Assembly (NCBI GenBank): GCA_002702065.1
Contig: NZXX01000001.1
Span: forward strand, 1,178,001 to 1,242,000
Reading direction: 5' to 3'
Length of the DNA stretch: 64,000 nt
Origin: Anaerolineaceae bacterium
Lineage (GTDB): Bacteria; Chloroflexota; Anaerolineae; Aggregatilineales; Phototrophicaceae
A model generated the notes under the pieces. The model ran no database searches and was not told the origin of the DNA. It worked only from the letters and a program-made list of their open reading frames with translations. The translations under genes were made by a program, and so were the position numbers. This document shows, in pieces, positions 35,476 to 45,270 of this stretch (position 1 is the first letter of the stretch; each line of letters begins with the position of its first letter).

Positions 35476-38175
35476 TTACTGACCGGCGATGAGCTGACGG
35501 GCGCGATCAAGCGCGGCGGGCAGCTGGTCGGCATCTTTGCCCCCGGCCTGAGCCAGATTGGGTCGTCCGCCGCCACCACCGCCGACTTTGGCCGCAATTT
35601 CTTTAATCAGATTACCGGCATGAAGCCCCTGTTTGGTCAGGTCGTCGGTGACTGCGACCAGCAGCTGCGGGCGGCTGTCGACTACCGTTCCCAGCACCAG
35701 CACACCGCTGTCCACTTTGTTGCGGAACCAGTCCGACATTTCGCGCAGGTTGTCCATCGTTGTGTCTTCGACCTGCGCCACCAGCGCGGGCACCCCGTCC
35801 AGCTGCTCCATATTGTCAATCAGCCGGTTGAAGTTGTACCGGGCGATCTCGCGCCGCAGGCTGGCTGCTTCCTTCTTGCTGGCCGCCAGTTCTTCCTGAA
35901 GCGCGTCAATACGCTCGGTCACGTGCTCGGTTGTGGTGCCCAGACGGTTCGCGATCTGATGCAGGGTGTTCACATTGCCCTGAATGTACTGCCGCGCGGC
36001 TCGTCCGGTCAATGCTTCTACACGGCGGATGCCCGCGCTGACGCTGCCTTCGCTGACAATGACCATTGGTCCGATTTCGGCAGTTTCTGCCACATGAACG
36101 CCACCACACAGTTCATAGCTGTAGCGCGACCCATTATCGGCAATGACGATGGTCCGCACCCGGTCGCCGTATTTTTCGCCGAACAGCGCCATTGCGCCTT
36201 CCTGCCGCGCTTCTGTCAGCGATTTTTCTTCGGCGCGCACCGGATAATTGCGCATGATGATGTCGTTCACTTCTGTTTCGACCTGCTGCATTTCTTCGGG
36301 CGTGACCTTGCTGTCATGGGCGAAGTCGAAACGCAGACGATCCGGCGCGACCAATGAACCGCGCTGCTGGACATGTGTGCCCAGATGATTGCGCAAGGCC
36401 GCGTGCAGCAAATGGGTGGCGGTGTGATTGCGGGTGATGTCGGTGCGCCGGTTGACATCGACCTCGGCGGTGACCGCATCACCAGTATGGGGTGTCCCTT
36501 CCACGACTTCACCCACATGCACGATCAGGCCGCCGATGGGCCGGTGCATGTCCTCGACTTCGATGCTCCAGCCCTCGCCGTTGATGAAGCCCGTGTCGCT
36601 GACCTGACCACCAGCCTCGACATAGAACGGCGTCTTCGCCAGTACAACTTCAACCTTGTCTCCGGCAATGGCGTTGCCCACCTGCTGGCCGTCGCGCAGA
36701 ATAGCCAGCACCTGGGTAGTCTGTGAGGGTGGGCCATAGGGGACATATTCAACACCACTGTCGCCCAGTTGACCACTGGATTTGAGGGCATTGAGGACGG
36801 TGCTGTAGGTTTCGGCGCTGGCGATGACGCCCATTGCCTGGCCGCCGCCGCTGACTTCGGAATGCTGGGCTTCCTGCTGGCGGAAACCTGCCTCATCGAC
36901 GGTGTAGCCGTTTTCTTCCGCAATATCGCGGATCACTTCAAATGGCAGACCCAGCGTCGCCTTCAGATAAAAAGCCTGTTCACCCGGCAGCTCGTTTTTA
37001 TTCTTTGTCTTGAGGTCACCAAGCATGGATTCCAGTTCGCTCAGGCCGCGGTCCAGCGTACGGCGGAAGCGAACCTCCTCCTGCGTAATGACTTTTTTGA
37101 TAGCACCGGCCCGTTCAACAATGTCGGTATAGTGCCCGCCCATAATGTCGATAACCGAGTCGGCGATCTGGCCCAGGAATGGCTCGTTAAAACCCAGCTT
37201 TGCGCCAAAGCGCGCCGCCCGCCGGATCACCAGCCGGCAAACTGAGTCACGGCCCTTGGCACCCGGCAGCACGCCATCAGCAATCAGGAAGACAGCCGCC
37301 CGGATATGATCGGCGATGACGCGGTAGGGCACGATATTGGCGTCGCGCTCGGCATCACTGTGGCCGGTGAGCCGCTGTACCGCCTCGATGATAGGCATGA
37401 ACAGATCGGATTCGTAGTTGGCTGTTTTACCCTGAACAACGCTGACGATGCGCTCAAGCCCCATGCCTGTGTCGACACCCGGCGCAGGCAGCGGTTCATC
37501 GAACTGGCCCGTATGCTGCGGGTCCGGTTGGGTGCGGTTGAATTGCATGAAGACGAGGTTCCACAGCTCCAGGAAGCGGTCGTCTTCGGCTTGCAGCATT
37601 TCGATGATGCTGTCTTCGCCCATTTCCGGGGTTTTGTCCCAGTGGATTTCGCTGGTTGGGCCGCACGGCCCGGTATCCGCCATTTGCCAGAAGTTGGTGC
37701 TGGGGCCCATCCGGGCGACTCGGCGCGGGTCGACACCGACTTCGTTAATCCAGACGTTATAGGCTTCATCGTCGTTTTCGTAAACCGTGAAGGCGAGCCG
37801 GTCCGTCGGCAGCCCATACACCTTGGTGAGCAGCTCGTAGCCAAAAACAATCGCATCGCGTTTGAAGTAATCGCCAAAGCTGAAATTGCCCAGCATTTCA
37901 AAAAATGTGTGGTGACGCGGTGATGGCCCGACGTTTTCCAGATCGTTATGTTTGCCGCTGACACGCATACACTTCTGTGATGTTGTGGCGCGGCTGTAGT
38001 CGCGTTTATCCAGGCCGAGGAACACGTCCTTAAACTGCACCATACCGGCGTTGGTAAACAGCAGGGTAGGGTCGTTGCCCGGCACCAGGGACGAAGATTC
38101 AACCTGTTTGTGGCCCATTTCCTCGAAAAAATCGAGGAATGCCTCACGTATTTCTGCGCTGGTCATATGTTTCAT
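35476..38175 (-). CDS. alaS: Alanyl-tRNA synthetase
   Basis: An 899-residue class II synthetase. The ATG at 38175 lies ten bases behind AAGGAA; the TTG at 38184 is too close to that site. Full domain order is present: catalytic domain (SSSLVPGNDPTLLFTNAGM and the later GMGLERI motif 3), the editing domain with zinc ligands in HTATHLLHAAL and the Cys-x3-His block CGGVHV, and the C-terminal DHHA1 domain ending GGGGGGRPNLAQAGG. It charges tRNA-Ala and removes wrongly attached Ser or Gly. A good sigma-70 promoter stands upstream, and two further genes follow closely. Confidence 0.97.
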   Translation of the reverse strand: MKHMTSAEIREAFLDFFEEMGHKQVESSSLVPGNDPTLLFTNAGMVQFKDVFLGLDKRDYSRATTSQKCMRVSGKHNDLENVGPSPRHHTFFEMLGNFSFGDYFKRDAIVFGYELLTKVYGLPTDRLAFTVYENDDEAYNVWINEVGVDPRRVARMGPSTNFWQMADTGPCGPTSEIHWDKTPEMGEDSIIEMLQAEDDRFLELWNLVFMQFNRTQPDPQHTGQFDEPLPAPGVDTGMGLERIVSVVQGKTANYESDLFMPIIEAVQRLTGHSDAERDANIVPYRVIADHIRAAVFLIADGVLPGAKGRDSVCRLVIRRAARFGAKLGFNEPFLGQIADSVIDIMGGHYTDIVERAGAIKKVITQEEVRFRRTLDRGLSELESMLGDLKTKNKNELPGEQAFYLKATLGLPFEVIRDIAEENGYTVDEAGFRQQEAQHSEVSGGGQAMGVIASAETYSTVLNALKSSGQLGDSGVEYVPYGPPSQTTQVLAILRDGQQVGNAIAGDKVEVVLAKTPFYVEAGGQVSDTGFINGEGWSIEVEDMHRPIGGLIVHVGEVVEGTPHTGDAVTAEVDVNRRTDITRNHTATHLLHAALRNHLGTHVQQRGSLVAPDRLRFDFAHDSKVTPEEMQQVETEVNDIIMRNYPVRAEEKSLTEARQEGAMALFGEKYGDRVRTIVIADNGSRYSYELCGGVHVAETAEIGPMVIVSEGSVSAGIRRVEALTGRAARQYIQGNVNTLHQIANRLGTTTEHVTERIDALQEELAASKKEAASLRREIARYNFNRLIDNMEQLDGVPALVAQVEDTTMDNLREMSDWFRNKVDSGVLVLGTVVDSRPQLLVAVTDDLTKQGLHAGNLIKEIAAKVGGGGGGRPNLAQAGGKDADQLPAALDRARQLIAGQ

Positions 38176-38219
38176 GCCAGTCAATTTCCTTCGCTAGATT
38201 GCTTGTGAGAATGTATCGA

Positions 38220-38248
38220 ATTATATGCGTGATAGAAGTGGTTCACAA
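38220..38248 (-). promoter_or_regulatory. alaS: Sigma-70 promoter of alaS
   Basis: On the minus strand TTGTGA (38243-38248), a 17-base spacer and a perfect TATAAT (38220-38225) lie 45 bases before the alaS ATG. The short leader leaves no room for a T-box. The rest of the 223-base gap to glgB shows no further clear element. Confidence 0.75.
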
Positions 38249-38398
38249 GCACGCATTTCAAGGGGGTTGGTGGAAGTCCGGTATTGCGCCTGCTGGTTTA
38301 AGGTTCCCTGAGTGACACAATGCATCAGGTCTGTTAATATCGAAGCAATGAATGGGCTCGCCTCATTTTCTGACTTTTGATGGTAGCGAGGGTGAGAT

Positions 38399-40609
38399 AT
38401 GACGACAAAAATCCATCCTGATGCGATAGATGCGATTGTTGGTGGTTACAGTGCAACCCCTTACGATGTGCTGGGTCCACACTCATCTGGCGATGGGCAG
38501 GTCTCGATTCGAGCGTTTCAGCCGGGCGTTGAGTCACTGACGCTTGTTAACGAGGATGCTGACGAGCGTATTGCAATGACCCGGTTACGCGATGAAGGTT
38601 TTTTTGAGGCGACAATCGCCTCGGCTGGGCCGGTACGGTATCACTATGAAGGTGAAACCGCCGACGGGCGAAGTCTCTCAGTAGTTGACCCTTACGCGTT
38701 TCGCGAACCGCTGCTGACTGATTATGACCTGCACCTGTTTGGCGAAGGCAATTATCTGTACAGCTACGAAAAATTCGGCGCACACGTGCGCGAAGTGGAT
38801 GGCGTAAAAGGGGTGAATTTCGCAGTCTGGGCGCCCAATGCCTACCGGGTGAGTGTGGTCGGGGTGTTTAATAGCTGGGACGACCGGACCCACCCCATGC
38901 ATTTGCACAAATCAGGCGGCGTTTGGGAGCTGTTTATTCCGGGTTTGCAGGCAGGCGAAATTTACAAATTTGATCTGCGATCGCACAACCAGAACTATCA
39001 CGGCGTCAAAGCAGACCCGTACGGATTTTCATCTGAAGTTCGGCCCAAGACGGCGTCGGTGGTGGCAGAACTCGACACTTATGAATGGCATGATCAGCCC
39101 TGGATGTCGATGCGCGCTTCAAAGTCCCTGCTTGACCAACAGATGTCCACCTACGAGGTTCATCTGGGGTCGTGGCGTCGTCGTTCCGATGGCGATTATC
39201 TTTCGTATCGCCAGCTCGCGGAGACGCTGGTGGAATACGTCAAAGACCTGGGCTATACCCACATCGAACTAATGCCCATCGCGGAACATCCGCTGGATGC
39301 CTCATGGGGGTATCAGGTCACCGGCTATTATGCGCCGACCAGCCGGTTTGGCTCGCCGGAAGACTTCATGCATTTTGTGGATGTCTGCCACCAGAATGGG
39401 ATTGGCGTCATTGTGGACTGGGTGGCGGCCCATTTCCCCAAGGATGGCTTCGGCCTGAGCTACTTTGACGGTACGCATCTGTATTCTCATGCGGACTCAC
39501 GGCGGGGTGAACACCCGGATTGGGGCACCTACATCTTTAACTATGGGCGCAACGAGGTTCGCAATTTTCTGATCTCCAACGCGTTGTTCTGGCTGAAGAA
39601 ATATCACGTTGACGGTCTGCGTGTAGACGCGGTGTCGTCGATGCTGTACCTCGATTTTGGCCGTGAAAGTGGCAACTGGCTGCCGAATGAACACGGCGGC
39701 AACGAAAATCTTGAGGCGATTACGTTCCTGCGTCAGGTTAACGAAGTGGTACACGGCGAAGTGCCGGGTGCTGTAACCATTGCCGAGGAATCAACGTCCT
39801 GGCCGATGGTGTCGCGTCCAGTATATGTAGGCGGGCTGGGTTTCACTTTCAAGTGGAACATGGGCTGGATGCACGACTCGCTCGAATACATGAAAAAAGA
39901 CCCTATTTTCCGTCGCTACGAGCACAACAAAATCACCTTTTCCATCATGTACGCGTTCAGCGAGAACTTTGTGCTGTCGCTGTCGCATGATGAGGTGGTA
40001 CACCTGAAGGGGTCGATGCTGACAAAAATGGGCGGGCAGGGGCTGGAGAAGTTCGATTCGCTGCGGCTGTTGTATGGCTATCAGTGGACCCACCCCGGCA
40101 AGAAGCTGCTGTTCATGGGGCAGGAGTTTGGCCAGTGGCGCGAATGGAGCGAAGCCCGCGAACTGGACTGGGATCATCTGGAACATGCGCCGCACGCAGG
40201 CGTACAGGCCTGGATTCGTGATCTCAATCGACTGTATCAGGCAGAGCCAGCATTATACGAGCAGGACTTTACCGGCGCGGGTTTCCGCTGGGTGGACGCC
40301 AATGACGCCGAGAACAGTATGTTGACTTACCTGCGGTTTGCCAAAGACCCCGGCGATTTTCTGCTGGTGGCCTGCAACTTCACGCCGGTGACCCGCTCTG
40401 ACTATCAGGTGGGTGTGCCCGCAGCAGGCGTATATCGTGAGCTGCTGAACAGCGATTCGGAATTTTATGGTGGTCACAATGTCGGCAATATGGGTGGCGT
40501 ACACACCAATGATTCCGCTTCGCATGGTTTGCCCTACAGCCTGCGACTGACGGTGCCGCCGCTGGGCATAACGATTCTGAAGCTGACACGGGACGGCGAC
40601 TCAACATGA
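38399..40609 (+). CDS. glgB: 1,4-alpha-glucan (glycogen) branching enzyme
   Basis: A 736-residue GH13 branching enzyme with two N-terminal beta-sandwich modules (the first from IVGGYSATPYDVLGPH, the CBM48 around GVNFAVWAPNAYRVSVVG) and the catalytic barrel. The nucleophile is Asp410 in DGLRVDAVSSM, the acid/base Glu463 in TIAEEST, and the LSHDEVVHLKGSM block is typical of GlgB. It makes alpha-1,6 branches in glycogen. GGGTGAG precedes the ATG. The other glycogen genes are not in the window. Confidence 0.96.
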   Translation: MTTKIHPDAIDAIVGGYSATPYDVLGPHSSGDGQVSIRAFQPGVESLTLVNEDADERIAMTRLRDEGFFEATIASAGPVRYHYEGETADGRSLSVVDPYAFREPLLTDYDLHLFGEGNYLYSYEKFGAHVREVDGVKGVNFAVWAPNAYRVSVVGVFNSWDDRTHPMHLHKSGGVWELFIPGLQAGEIYKFDLRSHNQNYHGVKADPYGFSSEVRPKTASVVAELDTYEWHDQPWMSMRASKSLLDQQMSTYEVHLGSWRRRSDGDYLSYRQLAETLVEYVKDLGYTHIELMPIAEHPLDASWGYQVTGYYAPTSRFGSPEDFMHFVDVCHQNGIGVIVDWVAAHFPKDGFGLSYFDGTHLYSHADSRRGEHPDWGTYIFNYGRNEVRNFLISNALFWLKKYHVDGLRVDAVSSMLYLDFGRESGNWLPNEHGGNENLEAITFLRQVNEVVHGEVPGAVTIAEESTSWPMVSRPVYVGGLGFTFKWNMGWMHDSLEYMKKDPIFRRYEHNKITFSIMYAFSENFVLSLSHDEVVHLKGSMLTKMGGQGLEKFDSLRLLYGYQWTHPGKKLLFMGQEFGQWREWSEARELDWDHLEHAPHAGVQAWIRDLNRLYQAEPALYEQDFTGAGFRWVDANDAENSMLTYLRFAKDPGDFLLVACNFTPVTRSDYQVGVPAAGVYRELLNSDSEFYGGHNVGNMGGVHTNDSASHGLPYSLRLTVPPLGITILKLTRDGDST

Positions 40610-40629
40610 GGGGGTGCCTGTGCTATACT
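40601..40629 (+). promoter_or_regulatory. tyrS: Sigma-70 promoter of tyrS overlapping the glgB stop codon
   Basis: TCAACA (40601-40606), a 17-base spacer and TATACT (40624-40629) lie 39 bases before the tyrS ATG; the -35 box is inside the end of glgB. Confidence 0.6.
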
Positions 40630-40667
40630 TCGCGGGTGAAACGCCGCATAAATCAGGATAAAAATAC

Positions 40668-41924
40668 ATGGTTACAACTGATAAGCCCAATGTGAACGTC
40701 GACGAGCAGGTGGATGTGCTGCTTTCCGGTGCGGAATATGGCGACCCGGAAACCAAAGCGACGATGCGCAAGGAACTGCGCGAACGGCTGATTGAGTCCG
40801 AAAAAGAAGGGCGTCCGCTGCGCGTGTACTGTGGTTACGACCCGCGTACATCCGATCTGCATCTGGGCCACACCATCACCATGCGCAAGCTGCGCCAGTT
40901 TCAGGAATTTGGCCATGATGTGACTTTCCTCGTCGGCACATTCACCAGCCTGATTGGTGATCCTTCGGACAAGGATCAGGTGCGCGAACAGTTGACGCGC
41001 GAACAGGTTGAAGAAAATGCCCGCACGTATGCGGAACAGGCCTTCAAGATTCTGGACCGTGACCTGACGCGGGTGCGCTTTAACGACGAGTGGCTGTCGA
41101 CGCTGGATTTTGCCGATATTATCCGGCTGGCGAGCAACTTTACCGTGCAGCAGTTCCTGGTGCGCGAAAACTTCAAGAAGCGTATTGATGCCGGCGAGCC
41201 GATTTACCTGCATGAATTGTTCTACGGCCTGATGCAGGGCTACGACGCGGTGGCACAGGAAGCCGATGTTCAGGTCGGTGGGCAGGACCAGTTGTTCAAC
41301 ATCCTGATTGCCGGGCGCAAGTTGCAGCAGGGCATGGGCCAGAAGCCGCAAATCGCCATCATTATGGGCGAAAGCCTGCCGGGTACGGATGGCGAGATCA
41401 AGATGAGCAAGAGCCTCGGCAACCATATTCCGCTGCTGGCTGAACCCTGGGACATGTATGGCAAGGTGATGAGTGTGCCGGACAAGGCTATGCCCATTTA
41501 CCACAAGCTGATTCTGGGCTGGTCGCCAGCACAGGTTGAGGGATTGGAAACCGGCCTGGCTTCGGGTGAGCTGCACCCCAACGAAGTGAAGATGGCGCTT
41601 GCCCGCGAAATTGTGAGCATCTTCCACAGCCCGGCGGATGCGGAAGCGGCCCAGAAACGCTGGGATGAGGTGTTCCGCAGCGGCAGCGGTATTCCGGATG
41701 ACATCGCTGAAGAACCATTGGCAGCAGAAGAACGGGTTATCGACATTCTGCGGCGGCTGGAAATGGTCAGCAGCGGCGGTGAAGCCAAACGGTTGATGCA
41801 GGGGAATGGCATTCGCCTCAATGAAGAACCGGTAACGGATGCTCAGGCCACCGTCACGCTGGATATGCTGCCTGCGGTGTTGCAGGTCGGCAAGCGCAAA
41901 TTTGTGAGGCTGGTTAAGGCCTAG
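40668..41924 (+). CDS. tyrS: Tyrosyl-tRNA synthetase
   Basis: A 418-residue class I synthetase that charges tRNA-Tyr. The ATP-binding motifs are HLGH in TSDLHLGHTITMRKL and KMSKS in GEIKMSKSLGN. The C-terminal 70 residues are an S4-type RNA-binding domain (AKRLMQGNGIRLNEEPV). The length and the long N-terminus place it in the TyrRS-alpha/TyrZ type group rather than the short form. It has its own promoter and a strong terminator, so it can be a single-gene unit. Confidence 0.96.
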   Translation: MVTTDKPNVNVDEQVDVLLSGAEYGDPETKATMRKELRERLIESEKEGRPLRVYCGYDPRTSDLHLGHTITMRKLRQFQEFGHDVTFLVGTFTSLIGDPSDKDQVREQLTREQVEENARTYAEQAFKILDRDLTRVRFNDEWLSTLDFADIIRLASNFTVQQFLVRENFKKRIDAGEPIYLHELFYGLMQGYDAVAQEADVQVGGQDQLFNILIAGRKLQQGMGQKPQIAIIMGESLPGTDGEIKMSKSLGNHIPLLAEPWDMYGKVMSVPDKAMPIYHKLILGWSPAQVEGLETGLASGELHPNEVKMALAREIVSIFHSPADAEAAQKRWDEVFRSGSGIPDDIAEEPLAAEERVIDILRRLEMVSSGGEAKRLMQGNGIRLNEEPVTDAQATVTLDMLPAVLQVGKRKFVRLVKA

Positions 41925-41947
41925 CCATCACTTATCAGATTAATCAG

Positions 41948-41977
41948 AGGACTGCCGGATAGCTGGCAGTCCTTTTT
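41948..41977 (+). terminator. tyrS: Rho-independent terminator of tyrS
   Basis: AGGACTGCC (41948-41956) and GGCAGTCCT (41965-41973) form a perfect 9-bp stem with an 8-base loop, continuing into TTTTT. The facing alcohol dehydrogenase gene stops right behind it. Confidence 0.92.
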
Positions 41978-41979
41978 AT

Positions 41980-42978
41980 TTACCGGATTTTCAGCACCGC
42001 CGCGCCGTTGATGTCGCTGCGTTTCATCTTTTGGAGAACGTGATTGGCGGCATCAAGGTCGAAGACTTCGGTGTCGGTATGTACAGGAATCTCGGCGGCC
42101 AGCGGCATAAATGCCTCGGCATCACGGCGGGTGGCGTTGGCAACGGTGCGGATGGTGCGTTCATTCCACAGCAGGTGATAGGGCATCTGGGGGATGTCGC
42201 TCATGTGGATAGCATTGATGCACAGTGTACCCGCTTTGCGCAAATGACCCAGCGCCAGCGGCACGATCCAACCTGCCGGCGCAAAGATGATGGACCGATC
42301 AAGGGGTTGGGGCGGTTCGTCCTGTGCTTCACCGACCCAGGCTGCCCCCAGATAATGCGCGTGACGTTTATGCGCCTCGCCACGTATAAACACATAAACC
42401 TCACAACCCCAGTGTTGGGCTACTTGCAGGCAGATGTGACCACTGGCCCCGAACCCGTAAATCCCCAGCCGTTCACCGGGCTGCAAGTCCGAAAGCCGCA
42501 GCGACCGGTAGCCGACGATGCCTGCGCACAACAGAGGGGCGGCTTCTTCATCCGCGAAATGATCCGGAATGGGGACGGCATAAGCTTCGGGCACAGTGAT
42601 ATATTCGGCATAACCACCGTTGACCGTGTAGCCAGTGAAATCTGCATCATCGCACAGGTTTTCCCGCCCCATCTCACAATAGGCACAACCCTGACAGCTT
42701 TCATGCAGCCACGGTACGCCGACCCTGTCACCCACCTGAAAACGGCTGGTGTGGTCGCCATTTTCGACGACCTGACCGACCACTTCATGGCCGGGGATGA
42801 TGGGTAGTTTCGGGTTGGGTAGTTCACCTTCGACCAGATGCAGATCGGTATGGCACACCCCACAGACGCTGACTTGAATGAGGATGTGACCTGGCCGAAG
42901 CACAGGTTGGGGGACGTCTTGCAGATGAAGCGGATTGGCCTCGATAGAAGCCGGTTGGCGGAGAATCTGAGCTTTCAT
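41980..42978 (-). CDS. Zinc-dependent alcohol dehydrogenase
   Basis: A 332-residue medium-chain dehydrogenase. The catalytic zinc ligands are Cys and His in CGVCHTDLHLVEGE and PGHEVVG; the structural zinc site has four Cys in ESCQGCAYCEMGRENLC. The nucleotide loop reads GIYGFGASGHICLQ. It resembles the AdhP/YahK-like zinc alcohol dehydrogenases that use NAD(P). A TATAAT box lies only six bases from the ATG and no ribosome-binding site is seen, so the message is probably leaderless. It is a single gene divergent from a histidine kinase gene. Confidence 0.92.
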   Translation of the reverse strand: MKAQILRQPASIEANPLHLQDVPQPVLRPGHILIQVSVCGVCHTDLHLVEGELPNPKLPIIPGHEVVGQVVENGDHTSRFQVGDRVGVPWLHESCQGCAYCEMGRENLCDDADFTGYTVNGGYAEYITVPEAYAVPIPDHFADEEAAPLLCAGIVGYRSLRLSDLQPGERLGIYGFGASGHICLQVAQHWGCEVYVFIRGEAHKRHAHYLGAAWVGEAQDEPPQPLDRSIIFAPAGWIVPLALGHLRKAGTLCINAIHMSDIPQMPYHLLWNERTIRTVANATRRDAEAFMPLAAEIPVHTDTEVFDLDAANHVLQKMKRSDINGAAVLKIR

Positions 42979-42984
42979 AAACGC

Positions 42985-43013
42985 ATTATAACGTGTCCTA
43001 TCGCGATTGTAAT
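42985..43013 (-). promoter_or_regulatory. adh promoter giving a leaderless transcript
   Basis: On the minus strand ATTACA (43008-43013), a 17-base spacer and perfect TATAAT (42985-42990) put the transcription start on or next to the A of the ATG at 42978. Confidence 0.7.
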
Positions 43014-43140
43014 CTATGATATTGTGTTCAATTTTTCGTGAATTTGGTCTTGATATTCAGAAAAAACATCGTTTTAGCGTTAAGATAGAGTTATAAGGAA
43101 ACACACACCTTATTCATTAAAGGTGTTAAAGGGCGTATCC

Positions 43141-45258
43141 GTGAATTCACTCGAGCTTTTCATCAACCTTGCTAAGAACATATCGCTGCTGCTGGCGATT
43201 GCATTTATTTTTGAATTTATCCGCCCAAGGTTACGTCAACTGCCACCGCTATCGCAGCAAGTGCTTCAGGGGGTGGTGTTTGGCGTTTTTGGTCTGCTGA
43301 TCATGCTGTCACCGACCCGTATTTCTGATGATTTTATGATTGATGGCCGGTCCGTGATCGTAGCGATTGCAGGTGCCTTCGGTGGCGGTATTCCGGTTGT
43401 GCTGGCCGGTATCATCATGGGTAGTTTACGCGTGGCGATGGGTGGCGGCGGTGTGGTCGCCGGGCTTATAGGCATAGCGACGGCGGCGGGGCTTGGTTAT
43501 GGCTTTCGCCTGCTGCGACTTCGGTATGGTACGCCGGTGACGATGCGCAGCTTGCTGATCCTTGGACTACTGACCGCAACGGCCATCTCGATACTGATAC
43601 TCGCTGCGGCTGGGCCGGTGCTGGCGCGCGCGGTCGTTCTGCCCTATTTTGCGATTGTGCCGACAGGGATTATGCTGCTGGGGTGGCTGCTCATGTATCA
43701 GCAGCGGCAGTTTGAAATGGAAGAAGCCCTGCGGGATAGCGAAGAACGCTATCGCTCGGTCATTACGACGATGACCGAAGGCGTGATCGTCCATGATTCC
43801 AATGGCATTGTGACGACCTGCAACGCGAGTGCAGAGCGCATTCTGGGCATCAAGGCGGATCATATGATTGGTTCAAGCCTGGATGATTTACGAAACTGGC
43901 AGATCTTCAATCAGGATGGCAGTCCTGTTTCCGAAAACGATATACCGCCCACCATTGTATTGCGCACAGGGCTGGCTCCAGCTGAGACGGTTATGGGCTT
44001 CAGCAAACCGGATGGCTCCGTGTGCTGGGTTTTGATCAACTCGCGCCCACTGATGAAACCAACATGCGACATGCCTTACGCGGTCGTGACCACGTTGACC
44101 GACATGACTCAGTATATTTCTGCGCAGGAAGCCCTGACGGGCGAGCGCGACTTGCTGCGCACGTTGATCGACTCGACGCCGGACTACATCTTCATTAAAG
44201 ACGCCGCCGGTCGGTTTGTGATCAGCAATGAAGCGCATGCTAAAGCTGTCAATCTGGAGACCGATATGCTGGTGGGCCGGACAGCATTCGATATGTTCCC
44301 GGCTGAACTGGCTGAACAATTTCATGCGGATGACCTGGAATTGATCGAGAATGGGCAACCGCTGTTTAACCTCGAACGAACCACCATCGACTCTAAGGGT
44401 AAACAGAAAACCGTTTTGACAACTAAAGTGCCTCTCAAGGGGCGTGATGGTCAAATTACAGGGTTGGTTGGCATCAGCCGGGACATTACCGAGCGCAAGT
44501 TGCTGGAACGGCAGACACTGGAATTGAAGGCGGAACGGGAACGGCTGCGGGTGATCCAGCGGTTCATCGGCGATATTTCGCATGACTTCAGAACACCGCT
44601 GTCGATTATCAACAACAGCCTGTACCTGTTAGGCAAAGTCACCGACGACGAGCGCCGTCTTGCACAAGCCGAGAAAATTGGTGCGCAGGTGTCCCGCATG
44701 GACGACATGCTGGATGATCTGCTGCGAATGGAGTATCTGAGCCGAGAAGATACACCGCTTGCGCTAAAGCCTATGGACATTAATGTGCTGGTCCTGGGGG
44801 TTATGACGGCGTACGAATCGGTGGCCATGCAGAAACAGCACCAGCTTCGATTGAAAGCGGATGAAGATATCCCGATCCTGATGATTGATGACGAGCAGGT
44901 GCAGCAGGCACTGGCAAGTATTGTCGAGAATGCCATGCACTATACCCCGCCCAACGGCAACATCGACATCGTGACGTCCTTGTATGACAATGAGGCCAGA
45001 ATCGAAGTCAGAGACAACGGCGTGGGCATCGCTGATGATGATTTGCCGCATATTTTTGAATACTTCTACCGCGCAGATGAGGCCCGGTCTACCCGCACGG
45101 GGCGCTCCGGTTTGGGGTTGGCAATTGCGAAACGCATCGTCGAATCGCACGGCGGCAAGATCGAGGTGGAAAGCACGCTCGAAGCTGGCAGTTGTTTCAG
45201 GATTGTGCTGCCGTTGACGACTCAGCGGGAAACCGCGCTTCAAAGATCGATTGTGTAA
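43141..45258 (+). CDS. Sensor histidine kinase: 5TM-LYT input, two PAS domains, HisKA-HATPase
   Basis: A 705-residue kinase. GTG at 43141 is the probable start (AAAGGG before it); GTG 43123 is also in frame. Residues about 5-200 hold six membrane segments with the 5TMR-LYT pattern (PPLSQQVLQGVVFGVFGL, then GGGIPVVLAGIIMGSLRVAMGG). PAS domains lie at about 205-325 and 335-465, then HisKA with phospho-accepting His481 in ISHDFRTPLS and an HATPase domain (ENAMHYTPPNG, DNGVGIADDDL, GLGLAIAKRIVES). No response regulator gene is adjacent, so its partner is elsewhere. The 5TM-LYT type input often senses cell-wall or small ligands. Confidence 0.92.
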   Translation: MNSLELFINLAKNISLLLAIAFIFEFIRPRLRQLPPLSQQVLQGVVFGVFGLLIMLSPTRISDDFMIDGRSVIVAIAGAFGGGIPVVLAGIIMGSLRVAMGGGGVVAGLIGIATAAGLGYGFRLLRLRYGTPVTMRSLLILGLLTATAISILILAAAGPVLARAVVLPYFAIVPTGIMLLGWLLMYQQRQFEMEEALRDSEERYRSVITTMTEGVIVHDSNGIVTTCNASAERILGIKADHMIGSSLDDLRNWQIFNQDGSPVSENDIPPTIVLRTGLAPAETVMGFSKPDGSVCWVLINSRPLMKPTCDMPYAVVTTLTDMTQYISAQEALTGERDLLRTLIDSTPDYIFIKDAAGRFVISNEAHAKAVNLETDMLVGRTAFDMFPAELAEQFHADDLELIENGQPLFNLERTTIDSKGKQKTVLTTKVPLKGRDGQITGLVGISRDITERKLLERQTLELKAERERLRVIQRFIGDISHDFRTPLSIINNSLYLLGKVTDDERRLAQAEKIGAQVSRMDDMLDDLLRMEYLSREDTPLALKPMDINVLVLGVMTAYESVAMQKQHQLRLKADEDIPILMIDDEQVQQALASIVENAMHYTPPNGNIDIVTSLYDNEARIEVRDNGVGIADDDLPHIFEYFYRADEARSTRTGRSGLGLAIAKRIVESHGGKIEVESTLEAGSCFRIVLPLTTQRETALQRSIV

Positions 45259-45270
45259 CGCGGGCCTTTG

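Noticed and set aside
33938..35482. Long open frame (514 codons) on the plus strand antisense to the baseplate-J-like gene
   Set aside because: It mirrors the codon bias of the minus-strand gene, has no ribosome site and gives a His/Gly/Arg-rich product typical of a shadow frame.
38176..38398. T-box or other tRNA-sensing leader for alaS
   Set aside because: The promoter leaves a leader of only about 40 bases, with no room for such a structure.
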